Part shown: piece by piece, positions 1 to 6,894 of the stretch | Layout of the letters: each line of letters opens with the position of its first letter | How positions within the stretch are numbered: the first letter of the stretch is position 1 | Assembly: GCA_003157675.1 (NCBI GenBank) | Contig: PMKG01000383.1 | Coordinates: 1-19,871 of the forward strand | DNA from: Acidobacteriota bacterium | GTDB lineage: Bacteria; Acidobacteriota; Vicinamibacteria; Vicinamibacterales; Fen-181 | Direction: 5' to 3' | DNA: 19,871 nucleotides | The notes under the pieces: generated by a model | Told to the model about the DNA's origin: nothing | The model's database searches: none | Seen by the model: only the letters and a program-made list of their open reading frames with translations | Made by a program: the position numbers and the translations under genes

Positions 1-633
1 GTTCACCGCGATGCGCAGCGCCTGGAAGGTCCGCGTCGCGGGGTGAATGGGGCTGTAGCCCTTGCGCGGCACCGCCCGACGCACCAGCGCCGCCAGTTGG
101 CCCGTCGTCTCGACCGGGCCCGTGCGCCGCGCGTCGACGATCGCCCGCGCGATCCGTCTCGAAAACCGCTCCTCGCCGAACCGGTAGATCAGGTTCGCGA
201 GGTCCTCTTCGCGCAGGTCCGAGAGCAGGTCGGCCGCCGTGCCACCAGTCGACCGGTCCATGCGCATGTCGAGCGGCTCGTCCCGCTGGAAACTGAACCC
301 GCGTCCCTCGCCGTCGAACTGCATCGAGGACACGCCAAGGTCGGCCACGATCCCGTCGACGCCGCCGATCCCCCGCTCGTCCAGCACGCGGCCGATCTCG
401 CGGTAGTCCGCGTGCACGAATTCCACCTGGTCGATCCACCGCGCCAGGTGTTCCCGTGCGACGGCCAAGGCGTCGGCGTCCCTGTCGATCCCGATGAGCC
501 GCTGCGCGCCCGCTTCGAGCACCGCCGCCGCGTGGCCGCCGAGGCCGAGCGTGCAATCGACGAACAGCCCGCCGCGTTCGGGAGCGAGAGCCCGCACGAC
601 TTCGGCTCTCATCACCGGAACATGCTCGGGCAT
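1..633 (-). CDS. rsmH: 16S rRNA (cytosine1402-N4)-methyltransferase RsmH, C-terminus cut by window edge
   Basis: The gene reads leftward and runs off the window, leaving 211 residues of a protein usually about 300 long. RsmH uses S-adenosylmethionine to N4-methylate C1402 in the decoding centre of 16S rRNA in the cytoplasm. Visible family features are the start MPEHVPVM, the SAM-binding stretch DCTLGLGGHA (residues 26-35), the acidic GIDRDADAL (48-56), DLGVSSMQFD (98-107), RGFSF (111-115), the PLDMRMD motif (120-126) and HPATRTFQALRIAVN at the edge. The ATG at 633 is chosen because an in-frame stop, that of mraZ, lies 24 bases upstream with no other start codon between. It follows mraZ on the same strand, the classical head of the division and cell-wall cluster, and is probably co-transcribed with it. 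Identification is secure; only the C-terminal third is unseen. Confidence 0.96.
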   Translation of the reverse strand, partial: MPEHVPVMRAEVVRALAPERGGLFVDCTLGLGGHAAAVLEAGAQRLIGIDRDADALAVAREHLARWIDQVEFVHADYREIGRVLDERGIGGVDGIVADLGVSSMQFDGEGRGFSFQRDEPLDMRMDRSTGGTAADLLSDLREEDLANLIYRFGEERFSRRIARAIVDARRTGPVETTGQLAALVRRAVPRKGYSPIHPATRTFQALRIAVN

Positions 634-657
634 GGGCGTGACCGTCCCGACCCGCGG

Positions 658-1125
658 CTACGGAATCACGGGCTTGCCGGCCTGCCGCAACAGGCCCGCC
701 ACCACGCGACGGTCGGCATCGGTGAACGGCGCCGCGGACAGGTCCGCCTTCAACCGCTCGAGGTTCCAGACCTCGAGGTGATCGAAACTGCCGACGACAT
801 CGACCTCGCCCGCCATGCTGGTCTGCTCACGCAGCCGCTGGTGGATGAGCACCCGCCCCTGGTTGTCGATGTCCGCCACCTGGCCGAAGAAGCTGGTATG
901 TTTGAAGAAGCGATCCACCTCGGGATCGCGCACCAGCCCCTGGGCGCCAAGCTGTTGCTCGATTTCCGTCCAGACGGACATGGGGTAGATGCAGGCGCAC
1001 ACCCCGTCGAGGCTGGTCACGAACAGCTCGCGGCCGTACTGCTCCTCGATCGAGGCGAGGAAATCGCGCGGGATCTTCAGGCGGCTCTTTTCGTCGATTT
1101 TCGCCGTGAAACTGCCGCGCAGCAT
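658..1125 (-). CDS. mraZ: Transcriptional regulator MraZ
   Basis: This 155-residue protein is close to the usual MraZ length of about 150. MraZ is a ring-forming DNA-binding protein of the SpoVT/AbrB fold that controls its own dcw operon. Two copies of the MraZ half-domain are visible: residues 3-50 (FTAKIDEKSRLKIPRDF, then LFVTSLDGVCACIYPMSVW) and about 78-125 (FFGQVADIDNQGRVLIHQRL, then VVGSFDHLEVWN). The ATG at 1125 has a GGGAG ribosome-binding site 7 bases upstream. It is the first gene of the leftward operon, with rsmH 24 bases downstream. Three GTGG-type repeats at 10-bp spacing lie between its predicted -10 element and its start, which fits autoregulation. Confidence 0.96.
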   Translation of the reverse strand: MLRGSFTAKIDEKSRLKIPRDFLASIEEQYGRELFVTSLDGVCACIYPMSVWTEIEQQLGAQGLVRDPEVDRFFKHTSFFGQVADIDNQGRVLIHQRLREQTSMAGEVDVVGSFDHLEVWNLERLKADLSAAPFTDADRRVVAGLLRQAGKPVIP

Positions 1126-1133
1126 GACGGGTC

Positions 1134-1159
1134 TCCCACCTCACTCCACCCCGGACCAC
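1134..1159 (-). promoter_or_regulatory. MraZ-box operator: three GTGG repeats, 10-bp period
   Basis: On the minus strand GTGG starts at 1159, 1149 and 1139, an exact 10-bp period that puts all repeats on one DNA face. Known MraZ operators are short TGGG-like direct repeats separated by about 5 bases upstream of mraZ, so this arrangement fits. The array covers the predicted start of transcription and its last repeat merges with the GGGAG ribosome-binding site. Confidence 0.72.
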
Positions 1160-1163
1160 TCGG

Positions 1164-1192
1164 ATGGTAAGGGACGGGCTTTGGGTTGTCAA
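1164..1192 (-). promoter_or_regulatory. Sigma70-type promoter of mraZ-rsmH
   Basis: On the minus strand a perfect -35 hexamer TTGACA (1187-1192) is followed after exactly 17 bases by TACCAT (1164-1169), which matches four of six -10 consensus positions. The predicted transcription start lies near 1157, about 32 bases before the mraZ ATG. This is the best promoter match in the window. Call made from sequence only. Confidence 0.75.
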
Positions 1193-1342
1193 TCCCCAAG
1201 AGACAGAACCAGTTGCCCCTGCGCGGCGCGTTGTCAGGTATTCGTGTTTTATTCGCCTCCTGAAAAGCCGGAAATGCTCGAGGATCGCCATCCCGGGCGC
1301 CGGACGCCCCCTGTGGGGTGCCAGCCGCCGAGCTGAGCGTGG

Positions 1343-1348
1343 TAGCAT
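1343..1348 (+). promoter_or_regulatory. Putative -10 element of the ychF-like gene
   Basis: TAGCAT lies 12 bases before the ATG at 1361, predicting a leader of only about 6 bases and so no room for a ribosome-binding site. No good -35 is visible. A small hairpin (1305-1320, loop CTGT) lies upstream. Weak evidence alone; it gains weight from similar elements before other genes in the window. Confidence 0.4.
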
Positions 1349-1360
1349 CGTCAGCACGCC

Positions 1361-2455
1361 ATGCTTCGAACCGCGTTGATTGGATTTCCTTCGTCGGGCA
1401 AAACCACGCTGTTCCAGCTGATGACCAGCCAGCACGAGGCCCCGCGGGCGGGCCACGGCAAGCTCGAGGTGGTCGTCGGTATGGCGCGCGTGCCCGACGC
1501 CCGCGTGGACCGGCTGGCCGAGCTCTACGCGCCGAAGAAGAAGACGCCGGCCACCGTGGAGTTCGCCGACCTGGCCGGCCCCGGCCGCAGTGGCGCGCAG
1601 GCGCTGCTCGACGTCGCGCCATACCGCAACGCCGATGCGCTCGTGCACGTCGTCCGCGCATTCCACGATCCGACGGTCACGCACCACGCCGAGGCGATCG
1701 ACCCGGCCGCCGACGCGCAGGCCATGGACGACGAGTTGCTGCTCGCCGATCTGGCCGTCACCGAGAAGCGTCTCGAGCGGATCGACCGCGACCTGAAGAA
1801 GGGGCGGACGAGCGAGCTCGAACGCGAGCGCGGCCTGATCCTCCGCTGCAAGGACGCGCTCGAGAACAGCCTGCCCGTCCGGGGCCTCGAGATGACCGAC
1901 GACGAGCGGAAGATGCTGCGGGGATTCCAGTTCCTCTCCGCCAAGCCGCTGCTGCTCGTCGTGAACCTCGATGACGCGGACACTGCGCTGCTGGCCGATC
2001 CCGCGCGCGCCGCGCAGTCGGCGGGGCTGAAGACGTTCCTCGAGCGCCCCCACACCGCGGTGGTGGCGGTGTGCGCGAAGATCGAGCTCGAGATCGCGCA
2101 GCTCGACGCCGCCGATGCGAAGGCGTTCCTCGCCGATCTCGGTCTTGCCGAGTCCGGCGTCGATCGCGTCATCCGCACGACGTACGATCTGCTCGGGTAC
2201 CTCTCGTTCCTGACGGCCGGCGAGGACGAGTGCCGCGCCTGGTCGATCCCGCGCGGCCTGCACGCGCAGGCGGCCGCCGGCGAGATCCATACCGATATCG
2301 CGCGCGGGTTCATCCGCGCAGAGGTCGTCCGCTTCGAGCACCTGATCGCCCGCGGCTCGCTCGGCGCGTGCCGCGAGCACGGCGAGGTCAGGCTCGAGGG
2401 GAAGGACTACGTGGTGCAGGACGGCGACGTCGTCAACTTCCGGTTCGCGACCTAA
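1361..2455 (+). CDS. Divergent YchF/OLA1-family P-loop GTPase/ATPase
   Basis: The 364-residue product has the YchF layout: a P-loop domain, a helical insertion and a C-terminal TGS/DUF933 domain. YchF proteins are cytoplasmic, ribosome-associated nucleotidases of the Obg family that often prefer ATP. Visible motifs are the P-loop GFPSSGKTT (residues 8-16), the switch II DLAG (70-73), the VNLDD position of the G4 motif (201-205), a charged coiled-coil-like insert (about 125-185), and a C-terminus (about 285-364) with AWSIPRG, AAGEIHTD, GFIRAEVV and EGKDYVVQDGDVVNFRF, which is the YchF signature end. It departs from canonical YchF in the P-loop (normally GLPNVGKS) and in lacking the usual DIAGLV-GAS segment. 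It may therefore be a paralogue rather than the housekeeping copy, so no gene symbol is given. The start has no clear ribosome-binding site but a -10-like element 12 bases upstream. It is divergent from mraZ. Confidence 0.85.
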   Translation: MLRTALIGFPSSGKTTLFQLMTSQHEAPRAGHGKLEVVVGMARVPDARVDRLAELYAPKKKTPATVEFADLAGPGRSGAQALLDVAPYRNADALVHVVRAFHDPTVTHHAEAIDPAADAQAMDDELLLADLAVTEKRLERIDRDLKKGRTSELERERGLILRCKDALENSLPVRGLEMTDDERKMLRGFQFLSAKPLLLVVNLDDADTALLADPARAAQSAGLKTFLERPHTAVVAVCAKIELEIAQLDAADAKAFLADLGLAESGVDRVIRTTYDLLGYLSFLTAGEDECRAWSIPRGLHAQAAAGEIHTDIARGFIRAEVVRFEHLIARGSLGACREHGEVRLEGKDYVVQDGDVVNFRFAT

Positions 2456-2457
2456 CC

Positions 2458-2475
2458 CGCGCCCGGTCGGGCGCG
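2458..2475. repeat. GC-rich hairpin between the ychF-like gene and the glycosyltransferase
   Basis: An inverted repeat with a 7-bp perfect stem (CGCGCCC / GGGCGCG) and a GGTC loop starts three bases after the upstream stop codon. There is no T-tract, so it is not a classical intrinsic terminator; it could be an RNA stabiliser or weak attenuator between the two genes. Confidence 0.45.
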
Positions 2476-2495
2476 ACGCGCCAGGTGGAGACAGC

Positions 2496-3356
2496 GTGGC
2501 CTCACCCGAACAGACCTCGGTCGTGATCCCCGCCTTCGACGAGGCCGACGTCATCGCGGACGTCGTGTCGGGTCTGCGCCGTTCGGCCGACTGGCACCAG
2601 ATCCTCGTCGTCGACGACGGATCGCACGACCGGACGGGCGACGCGGCCGCGGCCGCCGGCGCCGAGGTGATCCGGCATCCTTACAACAAGGGCAACGGCG
2701 CGTCGGTGAAGAGCGGCATCCGCGCGGCCACCGGCGAGTACGTCCTCATCATCGACGCCGACGGTCAGCACAAGCCCGCCGACGCGGTCCGGCTGGTGGC
2801 CCGCCTCGGCGAGTTCGACCTCGTCGTCGGGGCGCGAGCGCACGCGACGCAGGCCAACTGGGCGAGACGCCTGGGCAACGGGGCGCTCAACGCGCTCGCC
2901 GCCTACCTGACGGGCCGGCCCATTCCCGACCTGACCTCGGGATTCCGCGCCGCGCGGCGGCAGCAGCTCCGCGAGTTCCTCCACCTGCTGCCCAACCGGT
3001 TCTCCACGCCCACGACGACGACCCTGGCGTTCGTCAAGGCGGGGTACAACGTGGCGTTCGAGCCGGTCGAGGCGCGGCTGCGCGTCGGCGCGTCGAAGAT
3101 CCACCTGGTCAGCGACGGCACGCGGTTCGTCCTGATCGCGCTGAAGGTGGTGACGATCTTCAGCCCCTTGCGCGTGTTCCTGCCGGCCAGCCTGGCGTCG
3201 TTCGCGCTCGGCGTCGGCTACGCCATCTGGACCATCGCCACGCAGTCGCACGTGACGAACTCCTCGGTCCTGCTCATCATGCTTGGCGTGATCGTGTTCC
3301 TGATGGGCTTGGTGTCGGAGCAGATCGCCGCGCTGCGGTTCGAGCGGCGCGAGTAG
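2496..3356 (+). CDS. Family 2 glycosyltransferase with C-terminal membrane anchor
   Basis: This 286-residue GT-A fold glycosyltransferase resembles dolichyl-phosphate/undecaprenyl-phosphate sugar transferases of the DPM1/GtrB type. It probably transfers a nucleotide-activated sugar to a polyprenyl phosphate at the inner face of the membrane; the sugar cannot be predicted. Visible are the N-terminal strand TSVVIPAFDEAD (7-18), VVDDGSHDRTGD (38-49), HPYNKGNGASVKSGI (61-75), the metal-binding DADGQH (87-92), the acceptor-site region LTSGFRAARR (146-155), and two hydrophobic helices at about 224-249 and 256-275. The GTG at 2496 is preferred because AGGTGGAG lies 5 bases upstream. It follows the ychF-like gene by 40 bases. 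Family assignment is firm, substrate is unknown. Confidence 0.9.
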   Translation: MASPEQTSVVIPAFDEADVIADVVSGLRRSADWHQILVVDDGSHDRTGDAAAAAGAEVIRHPYNKGNGASVKSGIRAATGEYVLIIDADGQHKPADAVRLVARLGEFDLVVGARAHATQANWARRLGNGALNALAAYLTGRPIPDLTSGFRAARRQQLREFLHLLPNRFSTPTTTTLAFVKAGYNVAFEPVEARLRVGASKIHLVSDGTRFVLIALKVVTIFSPLRVFLPASLASFALGVGYAIWTIATQSHVTNSSVLLIMLGVIVFLMGLVSEQIAALRFERRE

Positions 3357-3370
3357 GCCCCGGTCAGGCG

Positions 3371-3376
3371 TATACT
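3371..3376 (+). promoter_or_regulatory. Putative -10 element (TATACT) of the first STN gene
   Basis: TATACT matches five of six consensus positions and lies 14 bases after the glycosyltransferase stop and 18 bases before the ATG at 3395. It predicts a leader of about 12 bases that still holds the ribosome-binding site GAGGTGA (3384-3390). No clear -35 is seen. Confidence 0.5.
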
Positions 3377-3394
3377 GGCCTGTGAGGTGAGCCC

Positions 3395-4054
3395 ATGAGA
3401 TGGCCGGGTTCGTTCATCGCGGCGGCGCTCGTCGTCGGGATCGCAGGGCCATCGGCGGCGGGACAGGTGCAGCTGACGATTCGCGGCGGGCTGGTCACGC
3501 TCGACGCGAAGGACGCCACGCTGCGCGAGATCCTGGCCGAGTGGGCGCGCGTCGGCCAGACGCGCGTCGTCGGCAGCGAGACCGTCGGCGGCGGCCCCGT
3601 GACGCTGCAGCTGACCGACGTGCCCGAGCGACAGGCCCTCGAGACGCTCCTCCGCTCGTCGGCAGGGTTCATTGCCGCCACGCGCCCGGCTCCACAGGCG
3701 TCGCTGTCCACATACGACCGCATCGTGCTGATGCCGGGCGTGCGCCCGGCGACCGTGACGACGGGCGGATCGCTTGTCGTCAGCGGGCAGCTTCCGATGG
3801 CCCGTGACCGGATGCCGGTGCCTCAGGTGTTGGCCAGCGACGACGAAGACGAGCCCGATCAGAACCCGGCGATGCCGGTGCCCGCTGCGATGGGGGGCCA
3901 GCGGCCGGGGATGCCCACAGCAAGTCCGTACTCGCCGGTCGGGGGACAGGTCGGATCGCCTGCCGCGCAGCCGACGCTGCCGACCTCCTCGCAGCGGCCG
4001 GGGGTCCCGACGGGGCCCGTACCGCCGATCAAGGGGCCGGGCGGCCACGAGTGA
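3395..4054 (+). CDS. Secreted STN-domain (secretin/TonB short N-terminal domain) protein, paralogue 1
   Basis: The 219-residue product starts with a signal peptide (residues 1 to about 23, hydrophobic AALVVGIAG, likely cut near SAAG), so it should reach the periplasm or beyond. Residues 25-95 resemble an STN domain: a short beta strand (VQLTIRGGLVTLDAKDA), then TLREILAEWARVGQTRVVG, VTLQLTDVPERQALETLL and a second strand. STN domains normally sit at the N-terminus of secretins or TonB-dependent receptors, but no secretin pore or plug follows. Instead comes a conserved YDRIVLMPGV segment (109-118) and a proline/glycine-rich, probably unstructured tail ending PPIKGPGGHE. The start has GAGGTGA upstream. 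The next gene is a clear paralogue. Role unknown; a periplasmic adaptor or pilus/secretion accessory is possible. Confidence 0.8.
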   Translation: MRWPGSFIAAALVVGIAGPSAAGQVQLTIRGGLVTLDAKDATLREILAEWARVGQTRVVGSETVGGGPVTLQLTDVPERQALETLLRSSAGFIAATRPAPQASLSTYDRIVLMPGVRPATVTTGGSLVVSGQLPMARDRMPVPQVLASDDEDEPDQNPAMPVPAAMGGQRPGMPTASPYSPVGGQVGSPAAQPTLPTSSQRPGVPTGPVPPIKGPGGHE

Positions 4055-4139
4055 GCGAAGTCGTCCGCCGTGCCCGGGGTCTTGCACGACCGCACAGAGG
4101 GCTCGATGTCCGACGACTCGAGAGGGTCCGGGTGAACAC

Positions 4140-4880
4140 GTGAAAGCACTGGTTCGATGGGGGCTGGCGGGCGCGTTGCTGGTCACCGCGATCCCGGCGC
4201 GGGCTGGCGAGGTGAAGCTGTCGTTCTCGAACGGCCTGGTCCGTGTCGTGGCCACCGACGCGTCGCCGCGCGAGATTCTCGCCGAGTGGGCGCGGCTCGG
4301 GCAGGTTCGAGTCACCAACCTCGATCGCCTCGTCGACACGCCGGTCACGCTGCAGTTGACCGACGTCTCCGAGGCGCGCGCGCTCGAGACCATCCTCCGC
4401 GGAACGGCCGGCTACATCGCCGCGCCCCGTCTGGGATCGATCTCCACCGCTTCGCGATACGACCGCATCCTGCTCATGCCTGGAGTCGCGCCCGCCGCGA
4501 CCGCGCCGTCGCCCCAGCCACCGAATGCCGGCATGGGTCGCGGACGTCCCGGCCAGCCGCCGTTCGGCGCGCCGGGAGGCGGGGTGGGACCGGCCGGGGA
4601 CACCTCCGGGTTCGCGGCAGCATGGGGGGGGAACATCACGAGGCCCGGCCCGATCCGTCAGGTCATGCCGGAATCCGGGCAGCAGATGTACGTCGTCGCC
4701 CAACCGGTGCCGGGCGACACGACGCAGCAGCAGGCTGTCCCGCCGACCTCGTCCCAGGTGCCCGGAGTGCCGGTGGGACGCGCGGGCCAATGGAATGGAG
4801 CCGTGCGACCGGGAGAGGCCACGGCGCTGCCGACCTCGCCGGTGAAGCCGCCCGTCGGGCCGATCAAGGTTCCCGAGTAG
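4140..4880 (+). CDS. Secreted STN-domain protein, paralogue 2
   Basis: This 246-residue protein is a paralogue of its upstream neighbour. The GTG at 4140 gives the signal peptide MKALVRWGLAGALLVTAIPA with a likely cut after ARA, and GGGTGA lies just upstream; the frame stays open much further upstream but that part has no protein-like features. The mature start (GEVKLSFSNGLVRVVATDA), the STN core PREILAEWARLGQVRV, VTLQLTDVSEARALETIL, and YDRILLMPGVAPA match paralogue 1 position by position. The tail is longer, rich in Gly, Pro and Gln, with PTSSQVPGVPVGR and a final PVGPIKVPE echoing the PTSSQ and PPIKGP blocks of paralogue 1. No membrane segment follows the signal peptide. The gene lies 85 bases after paralogue 1 and converges on the minus-strand glycosyltransferase. 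Function unknown. Confidence 0.8.
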   Translation: MKALVRWGLAGALLVTAIPARAGEVKLSFSNGLVRVVATDASPREILAEWARLGQVRVTNLDRLVDTPVTLQLTDVSEARALETILRGTAGYIAAPRLGSISTASRYDRILLMPGVAPAATAPSPQPPNAGMGRGRPGQPPFGAPGGGVGPAGDTSGFAAAWGGNITRPGPIRQVMPESGQQMYVVAQPVPGDTTQQQAVPPTSSQVPGVPVGRAGQWNGAVRPGEATALPTSPVKPPVGPIKVPE

Positions 4881-4908
4881 GTGTGGATCCGACAGGCCCG
4901 GCCGCGCG

Positions 4909-5685
4909 TCATTCCGCGGGTCGAGCCCAGGCCCGCATCTCTGCGTCCGCCACCCGCTGATACCGCACGTCGGACGTGTGCCGTCCTGCCAGCCGCAGCG
5001 CGTAGAGATCCCGCAACTGCCTCAGGTAGCCGAACGCCTCGCGCGCCGACATCTTGCTCTCGCCGCCGGCGCGGTCCGCGAACACGAACGGGATCTCGGC
5101 GACCGACTCGATGCGCGCGCGGCTGAGCAGTTCGAGGCAGATCTTGAATCCGGTGGCCGAGATGCGCACGCCTTCGACGGCGCGCCGCCGGACGAGGAAG
5201 AGGCCCGAGGTGGCGTCGCGGACCGGCGTGACCGGACGCGCCAGGAGACCGGCCAGCCGGGACATGACGCGCCGCCGCCACGGCCAGTTGAGCGACCCGC
5301 CGCCGGGAACGTAGCGACTCCCGACCACGATGTCGGCGTCGAGCGTCCGCAGCGCGGCGAGCATGCCCGGCAGCACCGACGGCGGATGGCTCAGGTCCGC
5401 GTCCATCACGCCGAGGACCTCGCCGCGGGCTCGCTCGAAGCCGGCCATCACCGCGCTGCCGAGCCCCATCTTCCCGTCGCGATGGATGACCTGCATGGGG
5501 AAGCGTTCGGCCAGTCGATCGGCGAGCTCCCCCGTTCCGTCCGGCGAGCGGTCGTCGACGACGACCAGCTCGCCGGCGATTCGATGGCCGGCAAGGACCG
5601 AAGCGACGCCCGACACGAGCCGCTCGAGGTTGGCGCGCTCGTTGTAAGTGGGCACGATCAGCGAGAGGTCATACCCGTTGGTCAT
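4909..5685 (-). CDS. DPM1-like polyprenol-phosphate sugar synthase (family 2 glycosyltransferase)
   Basis: From the ATG at 5685 this is a 258-residue soluble GT2 enzyme of the DPM1 type, which makes polyprenyl-phosphate mannose or a related donor from a nucleotide sugar. Visible are YDLSLIVPTYNE (5-16), VVVDDRSPDGTGE (41-53), GKMGLGSAVMAGF (71-83), MDADLSHPP (94-102), VVGSRYVPGGG (120-130), DATSGLFLVRR (157-167) and GFKICLELL (179-187), all typical of the family. No membrane helix is present, so it is like short DPM1 forms. In-frame GTG 5727 and ATG 5712 would add 14 or 9 residues without family similarity; 5685 is preferred because the conserved fold begins right after it, though no good ribosome-binding site marks any of the three. 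It is divergent from the GNAT gene. The substrate is inferred. Confidence 0.87.
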   Translation of the reverse strand: MTNGYDLSLIVPTYNERANLERLVSGVASVLAGHRIAGELVVVDDRSPDGTGELADRLAERFPMQVIHRDGKMGLGSAVMAGFERARGEVLGVMDADLSHPPSVLPGMLAALRTLDADIVVGSRYVPGGGSLNWPWRRRVMSRLAGLLARPVTPVRDATSGLFLVRRRAVEGVRISATGFKICLELLSRARIESVAEIPFVFADRAGGESKMSAREAFGYLRQLRDLYALRLAGRHTSDVRYQRVADAEMRAWARPAE

Positions 5686-5772
5686 GGTGCCCGCAGCCTG
5701 TGGTCCAGGCATTGTGGCCGATCCCACGCGAAGGCTCCAGCGTTTTTCGCCGGCGCCGCCGGCGCATGGTGA

Positions 5773-5791
5773 ACGAACGCGCCGCGTTCGT
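5773..5791. promoter_or_regulatory. 19-bp operator-like dyad in a divergent intergenic region
   Basis: ACGAACGCG and CGCGTTCGT form a perfect 9-bp inverted repeat around a single central C. It lies between the divergent glycosyltransferase and GNAT genes and covers the place where a -35 box for the GNAT promoter would lie. The form fits a dimeric repressor site, but no candidate regulator gene is adjacent. Confidence 0.45.
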
Positions 5792-5804
5792 GAATGATGC
5801 GGGC

Positions 5805-5810
5805 TAGAAT
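5805..5810 (+). promoter_or_regulatory. Putative -10 element (TAGAAT) of the GNAT gene
   Basis: TAGAAT ends 6 bases before the GTG at 5817, so a normal start site would fall on or next to that codon. This suggests a leaderless transcript and argues against the GTG at 5811. No consensus -35 is visible. Confidence 0.45.
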
Positions 5811-5816
5811 GTGCGG

Positions 5817-6860
5817 GTGGCCGACATCGTTCGCTTTCGAGACGCGGATTCCCGCGCGGTCGACCTGCTGTACCGGCGCGTGTTCGGCCACGACGCTGCG
5901 AGCGCCAGCACGCTGCGCTGGCAGTGGCAGTATCTCCAGAACCCGAACAACCCGCCCGGTGGCCCCGCGATCTGGCTGGCGCGGGAAGGCCCGAGTGTCG
6001 TCGGGCACTTTGCCACCATGCCGGTGCGGCTCGCGCTCAACGGCGCGGAGATCTCCGGGTCGTGGGGCATGGACGTCTGCGTGGCGCCGGAGCGGCAGCG
6101 CCAGGGCATCGGCGAGGCGCTCGTCCGCACGTGGGACCAGCAGGCCGGGGCCGGGCTCGGCCTCGGCCTGTCCCCGGCGTCGCAGGGCCTCTTCCGGAAG
6201 CTGCGGTGGCCCGGGATCGGGCCCGTCCCGTGCCTGGTGAAGCCGCTCTCGCGCCGGGCGCTCCGCAACCCGCGCTGGCCGACGCCGGTCAACCGGCTCG
6301 TGTCGGCGGTGACCTGGCCGTTCATCCGGCTGGTGGCGAGGACCCGGCCGCTCGGCGCGCAGGTCGAACCGATCCGGCAGTTCGACGAGCGATTCACGGA
6401 GCTGTGGACGGCGGTCGCGCCCGCCTTCGGCGTGGCCGTCAGGCGCGACGCGCCGTACCTGAACTGGAAGTTCGTGGAGCCGCCGCACGTGCGCTATTCG
6501 ATCGTGGCGCTGAAGCGGGACGAGGCCGTCTGCGGCTATGCCGTGTATCGCCACGCGCGGCAGGCGCTCGGGCGCGTCACGCTGCTCGTCGACTTCCTGG
6601 TCGATCCGGGCGATCGGATCGGGTTCGAGACGCTGCTGCGCTGGGTGGACCGCGAGGCGCGGGCCGCCGATTCCGACACGATTCGCGTCTTCTCGATGCA
6701 CGGCGGGTTCCGCAGGCTGCTCCGCCGCTCGGGCTATTTCGGGGTGAAGTCCACGGCCGTCCTTGCGGCCAAGATCAACGCCGTGCGCGTGCCGGACGAC
6801 TTCTACAAGCGCACCGACGACTGGCACGTCACGCTCGGTGATTCCGATCAGGATCGCTAG
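5817..6860 (+). CDS. GNAT-family acyltransferase, two-domain
   Basis: From the GTG at 5817 the product has 347 residues. The N-terminal half holds a GNAT acetyl-CoA-binding signature, VCVAPERQRQGIGEALVRTW, after a strand pattern (GHFATMPVRLALNG, SGSWGMDV). The C-terminal half begins with APYLNWKFVEPP and continues IVALKRDEAVCGYAVYR, a pattern seen in GNAT-like enzymes of polysaccharide and cell-surface clusters, which often carry a duplicated fold. It likely transfers an acyl group in the cytoplasm; the acceptor is unknown. An alternative GTG at 5811 adds two residues, but it abuts the TAGAAT element. It heads a rightward run with yqeY 34 bases downstream and is divergent from a DPM1-like enzyme, so a surface-glycan role is plausible but not shown. 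Confidence 0.78.
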   Translation: MADIVRFRDADSRAVDLLYRRVFGHDAASASTLRWQWQYLQNPNNPPGGPAIWLAREGPSVVGHFATMPVRLALNGAEISGSWGMDVCVAPERQRQGIGEALVRTWDQQAGAGLGLGLSPASQGLFRKLRWPGIGPVPCLVKPLSRRALRNPRWPTPVNRLVSAVTWPFIRLVARTRPLGAQVEPIRQFDERFTELWTAVAPAFGVAVRRDAPYLNWKFVEPPHVRYSIVALKRDEAVCGYAVYRHARQALGRVTLLVDFLVDPGDRIGFETLLRWVDREARAADSDTIRVFSMHGGFRRLLRRSGYFGVKSTAVLAAKINAVRVPDDFYKRTDDWHVTLGDSDQDR

Positions 6861-6894
6861 TCCTGGCGCCGAGGCGGACGATTCGGAGGATGTT

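Noticed and set aside
43..1170. A 375-codon plus-strand frame across rsmH and mraZ
   Set aside because: It is antisense to two well-identified genes and covers the mraZ promoter and operator.
2458..2475. Intrinsic terminator after the ychF-like gene
   Set aside because: The stem is strong but has no T-tract and the next gene starts 40 bases downstream, so it is kept only as a hairpin.
827..2554. A 575-codon open frame on the minus strand across the ychF-like gene and mraZ
   Set aside because: It is an antisense/shifted shadow typical of GC-rich DNA: composition is Arg/Ala/Glu/His-rich with no domain, and it overlaps two genes with clear family motifs.
3774..4139. N-terminal extension of the second STN gene
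   Set aside because: The frame is open but Arg/Pro-rich and overlaps paralogue 1; a signal peptide begins precisely at GTG 4140.
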